The position numbers and the translations under genes were made by a program. A stretch of DNA of 64,000 nt. Origin: Amorphochlora amoebiformis (taxonomy: Eukaryota > Cercozoa > Chlorarachniophyceae). The stretch spans positions 347,565 through 411,564 of the forward strand of contig BAAHQB010000171.1 of NCBI GenBank assembly GCA_054601695.1, in the 5' to 3' direction. Under the pieces are notes generated by a model, which saw only the letters and a program-made list of their open reading frames with translations, was not told the DNA's origin and ran no database searches. Below are positions 20,481 through 51,589 of this stretch, piece after piece. Within the stretch, counting starts at the first letter, position 1, and each line of letters opens with the position of its first letter.

Positions 20481-20911
20481 AGTATATATATATATATATG
20501 CATATATACTAGATATATATATATATATATCAGGTTTTATAACTCTGTATATATCATATTATTTATATATATACGCCAGTATAGATAGTATATCTAGTAT
20601 CTACGTACTAGTATACATAGTTCATACTTCAGTGTCAGTATAAGTATCAGATTAGTAGATATCCAGTAAGAAATAGGAAGTTTTATAATTTAATATACGT
20701 ATGTAAATCTATAGTATTTAGACTACTTAATATATATTACGTAGTCTCAGAGTGTACTACACATATATGCAGCGTTGATCCTTATCTAGTACGCATAATA
20801 TAAGTACATCATAATATCTAGATACATGTGTCACAAATTACTAGATCTAGAAGATAGTTTATCGGATATCTAGGATCTAGAGGATATACATATATAATAA
20901 TATACATCATA

Positions 20912-20949
<38 letters not shown>

Positions 20950-21768
20950 TATGAATAAACACACATATCAGTGTAGCATACATATATATATATATATATC
21001 TATTACCGTACATCTGGTACAGATACTAGTACTATATATATATATGTATGTATATTGACGGTGTACTGGTAGGATTTTTTTTTTCATATATCAATAGTAG
21101 CAGTGAATTTTAGAAAGACGAGTGTGTGATAGACCAATTAAGTTGCCGCGCGGTCACGGAAGTTTATGACTTCACGGAAGGTCATAATTTCTAGTTTCTT
21201 GGACGTTAAACGTGTACAAGCTAAAAGCTTGAAATTCTACTAGTAGTCGGCTATACATATATATATATATATCTACTAGATCTAGTATATGCCAGTATCC
21301 GATTGTACCCAGATCTTTTGTAGCCTGAGACGTTTTTCTCTCTAGACGGGTAGAGTCTAGAGACCGAAATAATAAGGGCATGTAAATACATACGGTAGAG
21401 TGACTAGAATGGTACGGTGACATCTAGGACTCTTGTAATATTGTGTATATGCTAGACATATAATGTATATAATATATTACGTATATAAACGCCATGTATA
21501 GTAGTAGTGGTTGCAGGGAAAGGCAGACAGGGTAGAGAATATAGAGGATGGTATGATACGATGATTATCTAGCAGATGAGGATTATCTCAGATGATCGAT
21601 CATCACATCATCTCGCTCCTATCATTCGATGCACATACCATTGGAAGAAAGAGTTAAGAAAAATATGGTACCCGTAGAGGTTTCCTTGACGACGCGCGTT
21701 GCAACGCACACTGGAGTAGCTACTTGTCCCGTCTGCCTGTAGTTGAACCTGGGTCTAGACGGTGGGAG
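20295..21768. other. AT-rich convergent intergenic region
   Basis: This lies between the stop of the plus-strand gene and the stop of the minus-strand receptor gene. It contains (AT)n blocks at 20385-20480, 20917-20945 and many CTAGAT/ATCTAG words. No exon was recognised. Both 3' ends should lie here. Confidence 0.5.
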
Positions 21769-36447
<14,679 letters not shown>

Positions 36448-37170
36448 GGTTTGTGATTTATGCCCACCGCCAGAAAAACGGAAGAAGGCACTTTGGTGTG
36501 ATTCGGGTCGAATCACCAAGTGAGCGTGGTTTCGGAGCCGTTTCTCCTAGCAAACTGTGTTGCGTGCTGCACACGCGCCAAAGGAACGAATAATTTTCCT
36601 TTGCTGCCCGCGTTGCGAATGCGAAGTGCAGACAGCAGCTTCACTGTTCCAGACTGAATCAAGAGGCGTATGAGATCATGCAAGGACCGCCTGACGCTAT
36701 GCCACACTTCAACGTTCGCTCACCTGAGCCTAAGACTAGTAAGAGGCCTTACGTTGCAACTCCAGTTGCTGCATGCATGACATTTCATGTATAGTTTCTA
36801 GAGTTTGTACATGTTACAAAACTCACTCTTGGGCTTTCTTACAAATATATTTTATATTATGATATGAACGCGTACTATAGTATATAGGCGTACTCGCCTT
36901 CATGCTCTGACTCAAAAAACGGTGCCTCCTTGGGGAGGTCAGTTGTTTGAACCGAAACACATTGAATGTGTGAAGGGAATACTCGCTTCCTCTGTTCGTC
37001 GTTCCAGTGTATGCACTTAAGATTGTACTAGTAGTGTGGAATAATAAATTTATTCGATCGAAATGTATGTCTTAGTCTTCTCTAGCTTCTGTAAGAAGTT
37101 GAAACACCAATACCAGTCTAGATGTACGTAATGAATTACATGTAATTGCTATCACCTTCAGCTTCAATTA

Positions 37171-37262
<92 letters not shown>

Positions 37263-37309
37263 TATAAATTCATCATATATATAATGTAATTACACAAGCA
37301 TACAAAAAA

Positions 37310-37362
<53 letters not shown>

Positions 37363-37603
37363 TACATATATACATAAATATGTATGTATGTATGTATATC
37401 CTAGATATCGAAGTAGTTAGGCAACTAGAGCATATATAGATATCATATATCTAGTATATATACATAATATTATTATATTAATAATTTAATGTACATAATG
37501 TTGTCTAGATTGTATTTAACCAATGCTTCCCTCTTTCTCACCTCTTTGCTATCCCCGCTCACCTAGCTCACACCATACTTCTTAGGGTATATAAAGTATT
37601 AAA

Positions 37604-37658
<55 letters not shown>

Positions 37659-37668
37659 CTATACATGA

Positions 37669-37733
<65 letters not shown>

Positions 37734-37866
37734 GTATATATATTATAGTAAGACTTATGTATATCTCTTGCGCGGTATAAATCAGTTGTGGTGGAATAAA
37801 TTAACGTTAACATGTACGCGTACAATCCCGAGGGCTAAGTTAACTGGGAGGTTTACGGAGTTTAAG
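36448..37866. other. Region between receptor start and RAD21 end
   Basis: 36448-37130 is unique sequence upstream of the receptor's start codon and should hold its 5' UTR and promoter. 37170-37258 and 37315-37365 are (AT)n, and 37605-37725 is another (AT)n block. No exon was recognised, and no TATA element can be assigned. Confidence 0.45.
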
Positions 37867-39664
37867 CTAGTTTGAAGAGTGAATACCATCCTTAAAGATA
37901 TCAGTCTTGGTGATCTGGATGTCTCCATATGGTTCCTCTTGCTTGACATGAATCATGGACCGCGTCTTGAGTACGAGCATTTCTGAAGGGGGGAAATGGT
38001 TGGATGTCAGTATTTGCGCTTGACATACATGCGAAAGTGTGAACTCTTACCATGGAATACTCCGGCCGCAGCCTTCCTCGACGCTCTGCCTACTAGGTTC
38101 CGGAAGGATATTTCATCGCGATTGTCCATCTTGTTGTCGAGGAAGTGATACATCTTCGCAAGGCGGTCGGCGGCCTTGCGTTCGCCGGAGTCGTCCCTGT
38201 CGGGCTCCGCATCAAGCTCATTCTCGAGCTGCCCAACAGCGCTTCTTTCCTCTCCATGCTTGTGATCTGCTAGAGTGTGTTCCACGTCCGCGAAAGAGGA
38301 GTTGGCACCTACCCCAATGGTGGAGTCGAGACCTACCCCGAGCGATATATCAAGGTCGTTGGGGAACTCAGGGTCGAGCAGTTCATGGTTTTTTAGATTG
38401 TCCAGGTTATCATCAAGCTGTTGTTCCTCGAGAGGGAGTTGCTCGGGAACCTCCGTTCCCGGGTCGGCGTTCTCCTTATTGCGCTCTTTGATAGAAGCCT
38501 TGATCTTTTTCACAATCTGATCCACGAGTCCCTGTGGGAGCTGGTCGGCCATAAAGATGGGGAAGGTGGTAACGGAAGTCCTCTGCCTGGCATTTTTAGG
38601 TTGGACGACGAGAGGATCCCGTTTGCGTTTGCAGCGCAGTTTGGACGAGTCTTGAATCTGTTTACGCATCTGCACCTTAGAGATCTCAACAGTCTCGTCG
38701 AGAGCAAGCACTCGCTTCTTCTTTTGCCTCTTTTTCTTGGGTTGCAGGTCGGGATCCTCATCCTTGGCGTCTTGCTCGCCCTCCTTGATGGCCTCCTCGA
38801 GTGCTTTTTCGGCATCAGCCTGCGCCTCGCGGGCATCCTCATCATTGAGAGGCCCCGCTCTGGCACCCGCGTGCCCCTCGATGTCGAGTCCAAGGTCGTC
38901 GGCCAGCGGCATCTCAAGATTGTTCGGATCGTCGATATTCGGGTCGTCAAAGTTTAGCATGGAGCTGGGACCCTCAGCAAACGATGTCTCGGGGGGATTA
39001 TCAAAATTGAGTAGGTCCTCGGCACCCCCATCGCCAACGAGCGGGATATCAAAGTCGTCGTTCTCAGGCTTCTTGTTCTTACGGGGCATCTCTATATCCG
39101 TGTCGCTTTTGGTGTCTTGAGTGATGTCAATATCCCGAGCAACATTGATCTTGAGGAGGTCAAGGTCCTGCAGGGAGTAATCCTCAATGTCAAAGTCGAG
39201 CTCGTCGAATTCTTCCATTTCCACTACGTGTTCCGCCCCGCCCTGCTTTTTCTTCTTTCTATCGGGCAGATCGATGGCGGCCCTCGAGGAGAACACGACG
39301 CGGATACTTGCCCTAGCAGAATTGCAGTCGTCCTGTAGGTAGCGCGCCTTTCTGGAATGGATGTGGACTAGTCCCAGGAGAAGCTGCCCCGACAGACGGA
39401 GAGCTAGGGGTGTGTGCGGGTCCAGCAGGGTCTGTACGCTGTCCACAATGTCGATGTCGATGACAAAGTTCTTGGTCAGCTTCTTTTGCATGTGTGCAGC
39501 TAGCCACACCTGTTGATATTCACCGTATGCACGCCTCTCAGCCGCTTGCCACCAAGAAAACATGACCCAAACACACCCCGTTTTCAAGCCAAAAAAAATC
39601 TCAAAATCGAGAATACCTTGTTGAGGGGGCCTTTCTTAACAACAATGAAACTTGAGAAAAACAT
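37867..39664 (-). CDS. RAD21: Cohesin kleisin subunit Rad21/Scc1
   Basis: Three exons: 39664-39617, 39509-38051 and 37982-37867 (TAG), all GT-AG, totalling 540 residues. Rad21/Scc1 bridges the SMC1 and SMC3 heads and closes the cohesin ring, and separase cleaves it at anaphase. Exon 1 and 2 give the kleisin N-terminus MFFSSFIVVKKGPLNK then VWLAAHMQKKLTKNFV, LRLSGQLLLGLVHIHSRKAR, YLQDDCNSAR: the SMC3-binding module. The middle is acidic and disordered with a basic KKKRQKKKR patch. The C-terminal winged helix (SMC1 binding) spans the last intron: ISFRNLVGRASRKAAAGVFH joins EMLVLKTRSMIHVKQEEPYG. A longer open frame upstream of the second exon (from 39587) is intron read-through; the conserved MFF..KKGPL start in exon 1 decides the start. 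Length matches the family (about 550-630). No meiotic Rec8 hallmarks were seen. Confidence 0.95.
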
Positions 39665-39839
39665 CGTGCAGGGTCACTTGCTATTCCGCGTTCTTTATAT
39701 CGGGTCTCGCGCGCAGCCGTTGGAGGCGCTTCTTCCCGCCGTTGGAGGATCGCTCACGATAAATTATTTCCTAGGCTTTCCCCGGGATTATTGAACTGCC
39801 GAAATTCCAGGTTAGGATTAATTCTTCGCTTCTTCGCCC
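39665..39839. promoter_or_regulatory. Short bidirectional promoter region
   Basis: Only 175 bp separate the start codons of RAD21 (minus) and the plus-strand gene at 39840. The stretch is GC-balanced and free of microsatellites. TTTATATCGGG near 39693 is a possible AT element; nothing more can be assigned. Confidence 0.5.
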
Positions 39840-42238
<2,399 letters not shown>

Positions 42239-42239
42239 C

Positions 42240-42980
42240 CCATTGTGTCCGACATCTCGCTTCCCATCATTTCCGTCCTCTAAGCATCCTAAGCATCCTA
42301 AGCATCCTAACCATCACGTTGTTCTGCTCATTAAAATCATCGAACGAGAACCGTCCTAACAAAAACCTTCTCTCTTCATCTGCGTCCTTTCTAGAGAACC
42401 GTCCTAACCGCCACCTTTTTCTCTGTTAAACCCGTGCATCAGTTTCCTCTTCTCACCCATCGTATCCATGATTTCATAATTTGTCCATCATTGGCCTCCT
42501 TCAACACACCGTTAACCATTCTCACTCCTCGTTTAACCCCATTCTATCGTGTCGTGTCGATCAAACTGTTTAACCCATTCTCAATAATCGTCTCCATCGC
42601 CCATTGAACCAATGGTCAATCGTCTACATGACGCCATTCAACCCATTCTCAAACGTGTCTGTCCATGATGCCGTTTAACCCATTCTCATCGTCTCCATGA
42701 CGCCATTCAACCCATTCTCATACGTGTCTGTCCATCATGCCGTTTAACCCATTCTCAAACGTCTCCATCATGCCATTCAACCCATGCTCAATCGTGTCTC
42801 CATCATCTATCGTGTCCATGAGCATCTATCGTGTCCATGAGCATCTATCGTGTCCATGAGCATCTATCGTGTCCATGAGCATCTATCGTGTCCATGAGCA
42901 TCTATCGTGTCCATGAGCATCTATCGTGTCCATGAGCATCTATCGTGTCCATGAGCATCTATCGTGTCCATGAGCATCTA
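42240..42980 (+). repeat. CCATTCTCA-type repeats and a 19-bp minisatellite
   Basis: 42480-42800 is built from GTTTAACCCATTCTCA/TCGTCTCCATCATGCC modules. 42806-42980 is a clean 19-bp array (CATCTATCGTGTCCATGAG) with about nine copies. Confidence 0.9.
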
Positions 42981-43042
42981 TCGTGTCTCCTCTATCACTA
43001 TGTCACCAATACCAAACGGCTAATTATCCGATATTATACAAT

Positions 43043-43115
<73 letters not shown>

Positions 43116-43148
43116 TAATATACATTATCACATATGCGTTTGTACATA

Positions 43149-43200
<52 letters not shown>

Positions 43201-43316
43201 GTATAGGTGTGTATGTTATATTTGGATATTTTTACATACTCTGTACATATGTGTATACATAAATACATATACTGTATTTACAAGTATATGTTGCATCCAA
43301 TTTTGTTTTGCAAGAG

Positions 43317-43812
43317 GCCCATGTTGCGATGTGTGCGGCAGGCAACGCCTATGATGGTGTTAAGCATTCTGACTGATATGAAATGATGAAATGTGGTGCA
43401 CACACACACACACACACACACACGCAGGATATGGTGTTGGACCCGAGTGATGGTGTGTGGAAAACCAGTGATTCTAAAGAAAGATTTTACATCTATTTAC
43501 AGGTGCATAAATCGCAGTTTTGATGTTTCGCAGGAGGGTGTAAAATAAAATGTGTTTGACAGAGCGAGACAGATGCCGAAGCTCCTGAGGCCGCCAAGCA
43601 CAGGGTAAAATCAACATAAACGAGCAAGGCTACTTAATTGTGATAATGGGATGCATCGTCAGGTTAAGATGGATGTCGCCGTGACGTACTCGGACACCGA
43701 CGTTGATAAGCAGTTGAATAAGAAACCACACATTGGTAAGCGTCATCAGCGGGCCCGCGGAGCAGGGGCAGTTAGAAAATCCAAATTCAGCGAGAGGAGA
43801 AGAAAGCGATGA
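43317..43812 (+). CDS. Candidate 3' exons ending in a basic tail
   Basis: Phase-0 segments: 43317-43358 ([14 protein letters not shown]), 43428-43454 (DMVLDPSDG), 43563-43604 ([14 protein letters not shown]) and a terminal exon 43663-43812 after catcgtcag. The terminal exon reads [33 protein letters not shown] and a C-terminal [10 protein letters not shown] before TGA. The last two exons look coding; the two small ones are weaker (the 27-nt one follows a (CA)n tract). A basic C-terminus suggests a nuclear or nucleic-acid-binding tail. All four are in phase with a splice from CAG at 42221-42223, so they may be the end of the 39840 gene. Confidence 0.4.
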
Positions 43813-44039
43813 AAAATTGGGGTTAGATCAGACTAAAGTGACACCTCAAGTGACAATACTCAGAACAACAATCAAGTGGACGATTTATACTTGTTAAATG
43901 GAAACGTTTGTGCATGTCTACTAACTCTAGTTAGATCTATCAAGCAACACGTTAAAAATAGTCAAAGTGTTTAGTTTATGATGATATATATACACTAGTG
44001 ATGATCTTCCATATGCGTATATCGAAATATCCCAAGGGT

Positions 44040-44650
44040 CACACTAGACTAGCTAGAGGGTTACGGTTAGGGTGTTGGGTTCGATCAGCATGTCGTAGTC
44101 CGAGGACCATTGACTCCTCCACAGAACTAGTGGGGCTATACAGCAGATCGTGTTGTCGAGGGTTGTTGAGAGCGCTGTTGAGGTGGCCTGCGGGTAAATT
44201 TTGTAATGCCTAGAATGCGACTATGTGTGGGAAATTGGGAATGTGTCTGTGCATTGTTTTTGGGTTAGAGTTAGAGTATCGGGTTAGGGTTAGGGTATCG
44301 GGTTAGGGTTAGGGTATCGGGTTAGGATCAGATTATTCAGCATGTCTTAGTCCTACAGTCCTAGGACCATTATCGGGTTAGGATCCTTCAGATTATTGAG
44401 CATGTCTTAGACTCTTAGTCCTAGGACCATTGACTCCTCCACTGGGTGGGGCTATATCGGGTTAGGGTTAGGGCTAGGGTTAGGATCAGATTGCTCTGCA
44501 CGTCTTAGTTCGAGGACCATTGACTCTCCACAGATTGGGGCTATAATGTTGTTGGGGATAACAGCAGATCGGTTAGGGTGTCGGGTTAGGGAGTCGGGTT
44601 AGGGTTAGGATTAGGTTAAGGTTAGGCTTAGGCTTAGGGTTATGGGTTAG
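44040..44650 (+). repeat. Interstitial telomere-like block with unique inserts
   Basis: GGGTTAGGGTTAGGGTATCGGGTTAGGG sequence is interleaved with several copies of an insert (CAGCATGTC(T/G)TAGTCC, AGGACCATTGACTCCTCCAC, TGGGGCTATA). The G-strand orientation matches the terminal telomere. It starts with isolated motifs near 44061 and is densest at 44265-44330 and 44570-44650. Confidence 0.85.
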
Positions 44651-46200
<1,550 letters not shown>

Positions 46201-46224
46201 TACATATATATATATATTATGTAG

Positions 46225-46550
46225 AGAGATCGAGAGAGAGAAAGACAGAGGGAAAAAAAACTTTGATGAGGGAGAGGAACAGAGAGGGAGAGGAAGAGAG
46301 AGAGGGGAGAAAGAGAGAGAGGGAGAGAAAGAGAGAGAGGGAGAGAAAGAGAGAGAGGGAGAGAAAGAGAGAGAGGGAGAGAAAGAGAGAGAGGGAGAGA
46401 AAGAGAGAGAGGGAGAGAAAGAGAGAGAGAGGGGAGAAAGAGAGAGGGAGAGAAAGAGAGAGAGGGAGAGAAAGAGAGAGCGAGGGAGAGAAAGAGAGAG
46501 CGAGGGAGAGAAAGAGAGAGAGGGAGAGAAAGAGAGAGATGGAGTTTGAG
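46225..46550 (+). repeat. 330-bp homopurine GA tract
   Basis: Built of GAGAGAGGGAGAGAAAGA units, about 18 bp each and repeated about 16 times, with almost no pyrimidine on this strand. Open frames across it (RERERK repeats) are artefacts. Confidence 0.95.
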
Positions 46551-46559
46551 AGAAAAGTT

Positions 46560-47022
46560 ATCTATAAATCACGCATATTATATTATATAATATATATTAT
46601 ATGGTGCCAGTGGTAGTACCCTCTAAATACTCTAGATACTCTCCATTTTCCTTAGATCATCACCCCTACGCTAGCCCAGGTCCTTTCCACTAAGCACATG
46701 ATCTGGAATCTGGATATGATATCTCAACATCTATCAACTCGCACAGCCGACAGTCTAGCCTATGTTGTAGATGTTGCTTCTACTAGTCTCTAGAGTCTAG
46801 TGCCTGCCTATGAGCCTATGCCTGTCCTCAATGTCATAACCATCAATCCCCATCATATCATGCTGTGGACTGTGGCTAGTCTCTACATATATGTGACGTT
46901 ATGAAACCGTGATTTACCTTTAAAATATATATTATTGTACAGACTATTGAGCTATAGGTATTCATATACAAATTTACCTAGGTTACATGTACATATATAT
47001 ATATATATATATATATAAATAT

Positions 47023-47119
<97 letters not shown>

Positions 47120-47149
47120 TATATATATCTTTATAATATATATTTATCT

Positions 47150-47180
<31 letters not shown>
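46560..47180. other. Unique stretch followed by (AT)n, no gene
   Basis: 46600-46930 is unique sequence with no phase-consistent exon. 46993-47180 is (AT)n with two TCTTTATAATATAT copies. Confidence 0.5.
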
Positions 47181-47185
<5 letters not shown>

Positions 47186-47221
47186 GCTTGCAAGTTGCAA
47201 TAGATAGATATGAAATGTCTA

Positions 47222-47465
47222 AGATGAATGATAGAATGTATTAATTATGAATGATATATATGATTATATGACGGGTGAATGATAGAATGTATTAATTATG
47301 AATGATATGATTATATCACAGGTGAATGATAGAATGTATTAATTATGAATGATATGATTATATGACGGGTGAATGATAGAATGCATTAATTATGAATGAT
47401 ATATATGATTATATGACGGGTGAATGATAGAATGCATTAATTATGAATGATATGATTATATGACA
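47222..47465. repeat. About 50-bp tandem repeat, five copies
   Basis: Units of GGTGAATGATAGAATGTATT followed by AATTATGAATGATATGATTATATGAC repeat five times with small indels (ATAT insertions). Confidence 0.95.
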
Positions 47466-47509
47466 GCTAGCGATGTACCGTGGCAGTAGACATTTATACA
47501 AGGGTATTG

Positions 47510-47539
<30 letters not shown>

Positions 47540-47549
<10 letters not shown>

Positions 47550-47900
47550 ATGAGCCTAGCACATGAGTAGTAGTCGTATTGAGTACTATTGACAGTTGTA
47601 TATTGTATACAAATTCATGAGCCTAGCTAGCACATGAGTAAGTAGCAGTCGTAGTGACAGTATATTGTATACAAAGTCATGAGCCTATATAGCACATGGG
47701 TAGCAGAGTAATAGTAACTACCAGTCGTAGTGACAGTGTATTGTATACAAAGTCATGAGCCTATATAGCACATTCGTAAGTAAAGTAGCAGTCGTAGTGA
47801 CAGTGTATTGTATACAAAGTCATGAGGCTATATAGCACAAGTGTAGCAGTCGTAGTGACAGTGTATTGTATTCAAAGTGATGAGGGTAGCACATTCGTGT
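47540..47900. repeat. About 75-bp tandem repeat, five copies
   Basis: Units contain AAGTCATGAGCCTATATAGC, ACATG.GTAAGTAG and AGTCGTAGTGACAGTGTATT. They repeat five times with length variation in the middle. Confidence 0.9.
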
Positions 47901-48593
47901 TTGTCGTAAGGAGGGTAGGTAGTACATGAGTAGTACATGCATTCACTGCCACTCATACCTAAGACTCATAACCTCATTCATCATCTACTCCCTACATACA
48001 TTTTGGCCGGGCCTAATCATATCCCTATGACTTGGATTTAGCTCACATTCGCCGAAAAGATACACAATACTGAATAATATATAATTTCGGCCATATAAAA
48101 AGATTTGGGGTGTTGATACTTGTAAAAGGGCGGTCCATTCCCGCGGCAGCGGGAAAGAAGTGATACTTAGGATGCTTGTGCATTCATGCGGTTGGAAGCA
48201 AGGTATCACAGCTTTTCTGCAGAGACTCTAAACTGTTAGTGTGAGAGCGGATGACAGACACGTTAGCAGTCTCAAATACCACCACAATCACAACAAACGC
48301 TCCGAGGGCCTTGTGGAATGTGAAGCACGAGCTTCTACTAGAACAAAGCTGTGAGCGTCGTTTCTGTTTGCTGAACAAGACGTCGATCAACCCAACGACC
48401 TCCAGACAATACGCCTGGTGAAAATATGTGCGGACAGAAAGAGAGAGAGAGAGAGAGAGAGACAGATTGACAGACAGAGCAGCTGTGAACGATGGTTTAT
48501 ATGATGGACTCATCGAGTTGTTACAGGCTCACAAGTTTGCGATGGAGACCTCAATGGAGGTGACATATATGTTCTATATATATATATATATAA

Positions 48594-48650
<57 letters not shown>

Positions 48651-49541
48651 GTTTATAAACAAGCATAGTTGCAGCACAATTCGGTTTCTGAGTGTATGAA
48701 ATAGGTTAGTGTTGTCCATTGTTGGTCATTTCATCATCTAGAGATATCGCACATTCTCTGAGTGAGTCGGATAATGCGAGAGTAAGACGTGGGAGGGGAG
48801 ATTCCAGGATACACAAAAGAACCCTATCAATGGAATCCTGTCTTCAAAACTGTTTAGTTGTATTTGGTGGGTATATGGTCTCCTATGGCCTAGGGCGGCT
48901 CCTGTGGCTCCGCTGTTTTGATTTAAAATCTTAAATGATGATGAATTGGAAATTCGGGAACGCGCTAAGGTAGCGTAGTAGCGAGACCGCACTATGACAA
49001 CCTGGACCAATTACATCGCCTTTCATCTAAAACAAATGTAGACCCTAATGGTACTATTAGGCCAGAATACAACATGGATGCGATTCTCGTTTGAATTCAA
49101 CTAAATGTCAGTGGTCGAGTACGCTAGTGGGTTGGAGTCTTTTCCCATCGGAATCTTAAGCTGTACCTCCAGTTGCCCAAGATCCAGCAGGATTTACCTA
49201 CACTAGACCTTTCCAGACCTCGCCCACTAGACTAGCCTAATAGAATGGATCGAGTGCATGCGAGCACTAATGTTGTCAGTAATACCACCGCATGTAGCCG
49301 TGGAACAACATAGCCGCTGGCCCGCGGCCCGGTCATATATTGGCGAAACTCCCCAACTCTCTCCCAACGTCTAGAACGTATATATACCCGTTTCCAAATT
49401 AATACGTCGCCGGCGTCGGTTTTAACAACTCTCAGGCCAATTTATGCCGCCACGCGCGGGTAGCGTTTTGTTCACATGCAAGATATTATACTCCCCGCCC
49501 TTTCGCCAGATTTCACCCTGTGTCGAAACAACCAGCATCCT
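47901..49541. other. Mixed region with possible isolated exons
   Basis: Around 48180-48580 both strands have short protein-like stretches: minus KALGAFVVIVVVFETANVSV (hydrophobic) near 48260-48320, plus DGLYDGLIELLQAHKFAMET near 48495-48553. They overlap or conflict and no joins were established. (GA)n lies at 48440-48462 and (AT)n at 48575-48650. 48720-49540 is unique sequence without a recognised exon. Confidence 0.3.
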
Positions 49542-50755
49542 ATGCCTACCGCGCTCTCCAAGAGTTTTTCCCTTGCATCCCTCCTCGGGGGCTTGCGCCA
49601 GTTGAAGGCCAATGTCGACCAGGTAACTACCATTTAGAGACCATCTATCGTCAAATCTGGCCACGAGAACGTGGTAAAGTAACACAAGTTGGATATTTCT
49701 CATCCTGTTATGCATTTCGCAGACTTTGGCCCGATTTAACAACCCTGTTGCTGCTCAGGTAGTACCCCATGCTATCGACACACTATCTCATATACGTGCG
49801 TACTCACACCAAGTTTTGCTGACGATGACAGAGCCCCAGTCTTTATGATTTGAATCCAGTTGTTCTTCTACAGTTGTTCTTCTACACTGACTGCTCTCAC
49901 CAACCCACTACAACACTAAACTTGTACTGCACTTCTCTCAGGCAGCGTCCTGGGTTGGTTGGACTACGACTAACCCTCAGCCTCGCCTCAGCCCTCCTTC
50001 CCATGAGGGTCAGGGTCTCAGTGCAATCGAGATGGTCGATATGTCCCAGGTAAGTGAAACCCTTCGTGCTAATATCTTTGATTTCAAGGACGAATCCAGC
50101 TGGTCCAGGTGGTCCGACGATACCCATCAACTTAAACTCATCAACCGCGACGACGACCCTGACCTTCAAGACACCCCTGACGATCAACACCACCTTCAAG
50201 ACACCTCCAACAATGCGCATCAACTTGAACACACCGACTATGCTCAACACCTCCAAGACACCTCCGACAATGCGCATCAACTTCAAGACACCTCCGACGA
50301 TGACCACCACCTACAAGACGCCTCCGTCAAAACGCATCAACTTGAAGACACCTCCGACGATGGTCAACACCTCCAAGACACCTCCGACAATGCGCATCAA
50401 CTTCAAGACACCTCCGACGATGCCCAACACCTTCAAGGCACCTCCGTCAAAGCGAATCAACTTGAAGACAAACCCGACGCTAGTACAAGTCTCGCCATGC
50501 CTCTCATAGCTACTCCGACCGTCACTGTAAACGGCGCTCCAGTCGGCATTCCAACCTACCGCGGCGCTGTCAAGTCCGAGGCTGGGTTGGAAACTAATAC
50601 GCCCAAATCTCAACCAGACCCAGAACTCGAACCTGAACTGCCAAACGAATACAAATACAAACTACAAACACAACCCGAACTCGAATCTAAGGTTTCAATC
50701 AATACACATAGATAAATATACATACATACATATATATATATATATACGTATATGC

Positions 50756-50789
<34 letters not shown>

Positions 50790-50994
50790 CATGTACATAG
50801 TGTGTGTGTGTGTGTGTGTGTATTAATATGGATTCTATACATATAAATATATATATATATATTATATATATAAATATATATATATATATATAATATATAT
50901 ATATATGTACTTATTTAAACTAAGATATATATATATATAAATGTGTTATATATAAATATATATATATATATATACCTTTCTATGTACGTTTAAG

Positions 50995-51034
<40 letters not shown>

Positions 51035-51084
51035 ATACAGATGTATTATTTATTTGTTTTCATATATACAAATATCTGTACATG

Positions 51085-51122
<38 letters not shown>

Positions 51123-51124
51123 GT

Positions 51125-51178
<54 letters not shown>

Positions 51179-51193
51179 TATCATATCATATAG

Positions 51194-51251
<58 letters not shown>

Positions 51252-51308
51252 TTATGTATGTATATATTATAAATATGTTCTTCACGATTAGGTAATAATT
51301 AAAGCTAT

Positions 51309-51355
<47 letters not shown>

Positions 51356-51360
51356 ATGTG

Positions 51361-51424
<64 letters not shown>

Positions 51425-51528
51425 AACATGTACAGATGTATATAAAATATCAAATAATATGGATATGCACACAAATATATCCATGAACATATTTGCTCAT
51501 ATGTTATCATACATAATATATATACACG

Positions 51529-51589
<61 letters not shown>

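Noticed and set aside
38421-39338. Plus-strand frames of 73-178 residues opposite RAD21
   Set aside because: Antisense shadows of a GC-balanced real exon. RAD21 on the minus strand has clear family motifs at both ends.
39510-39587. RAD21 start at the ATG at 39587 or the MF at 39563
   Set aside because: The residues before VWLAAH in that frame do not match kleisins, whereas the spliced 16-codon exon at 39664-39617 gives the conserved MFF...KKGPL start in the right phase.
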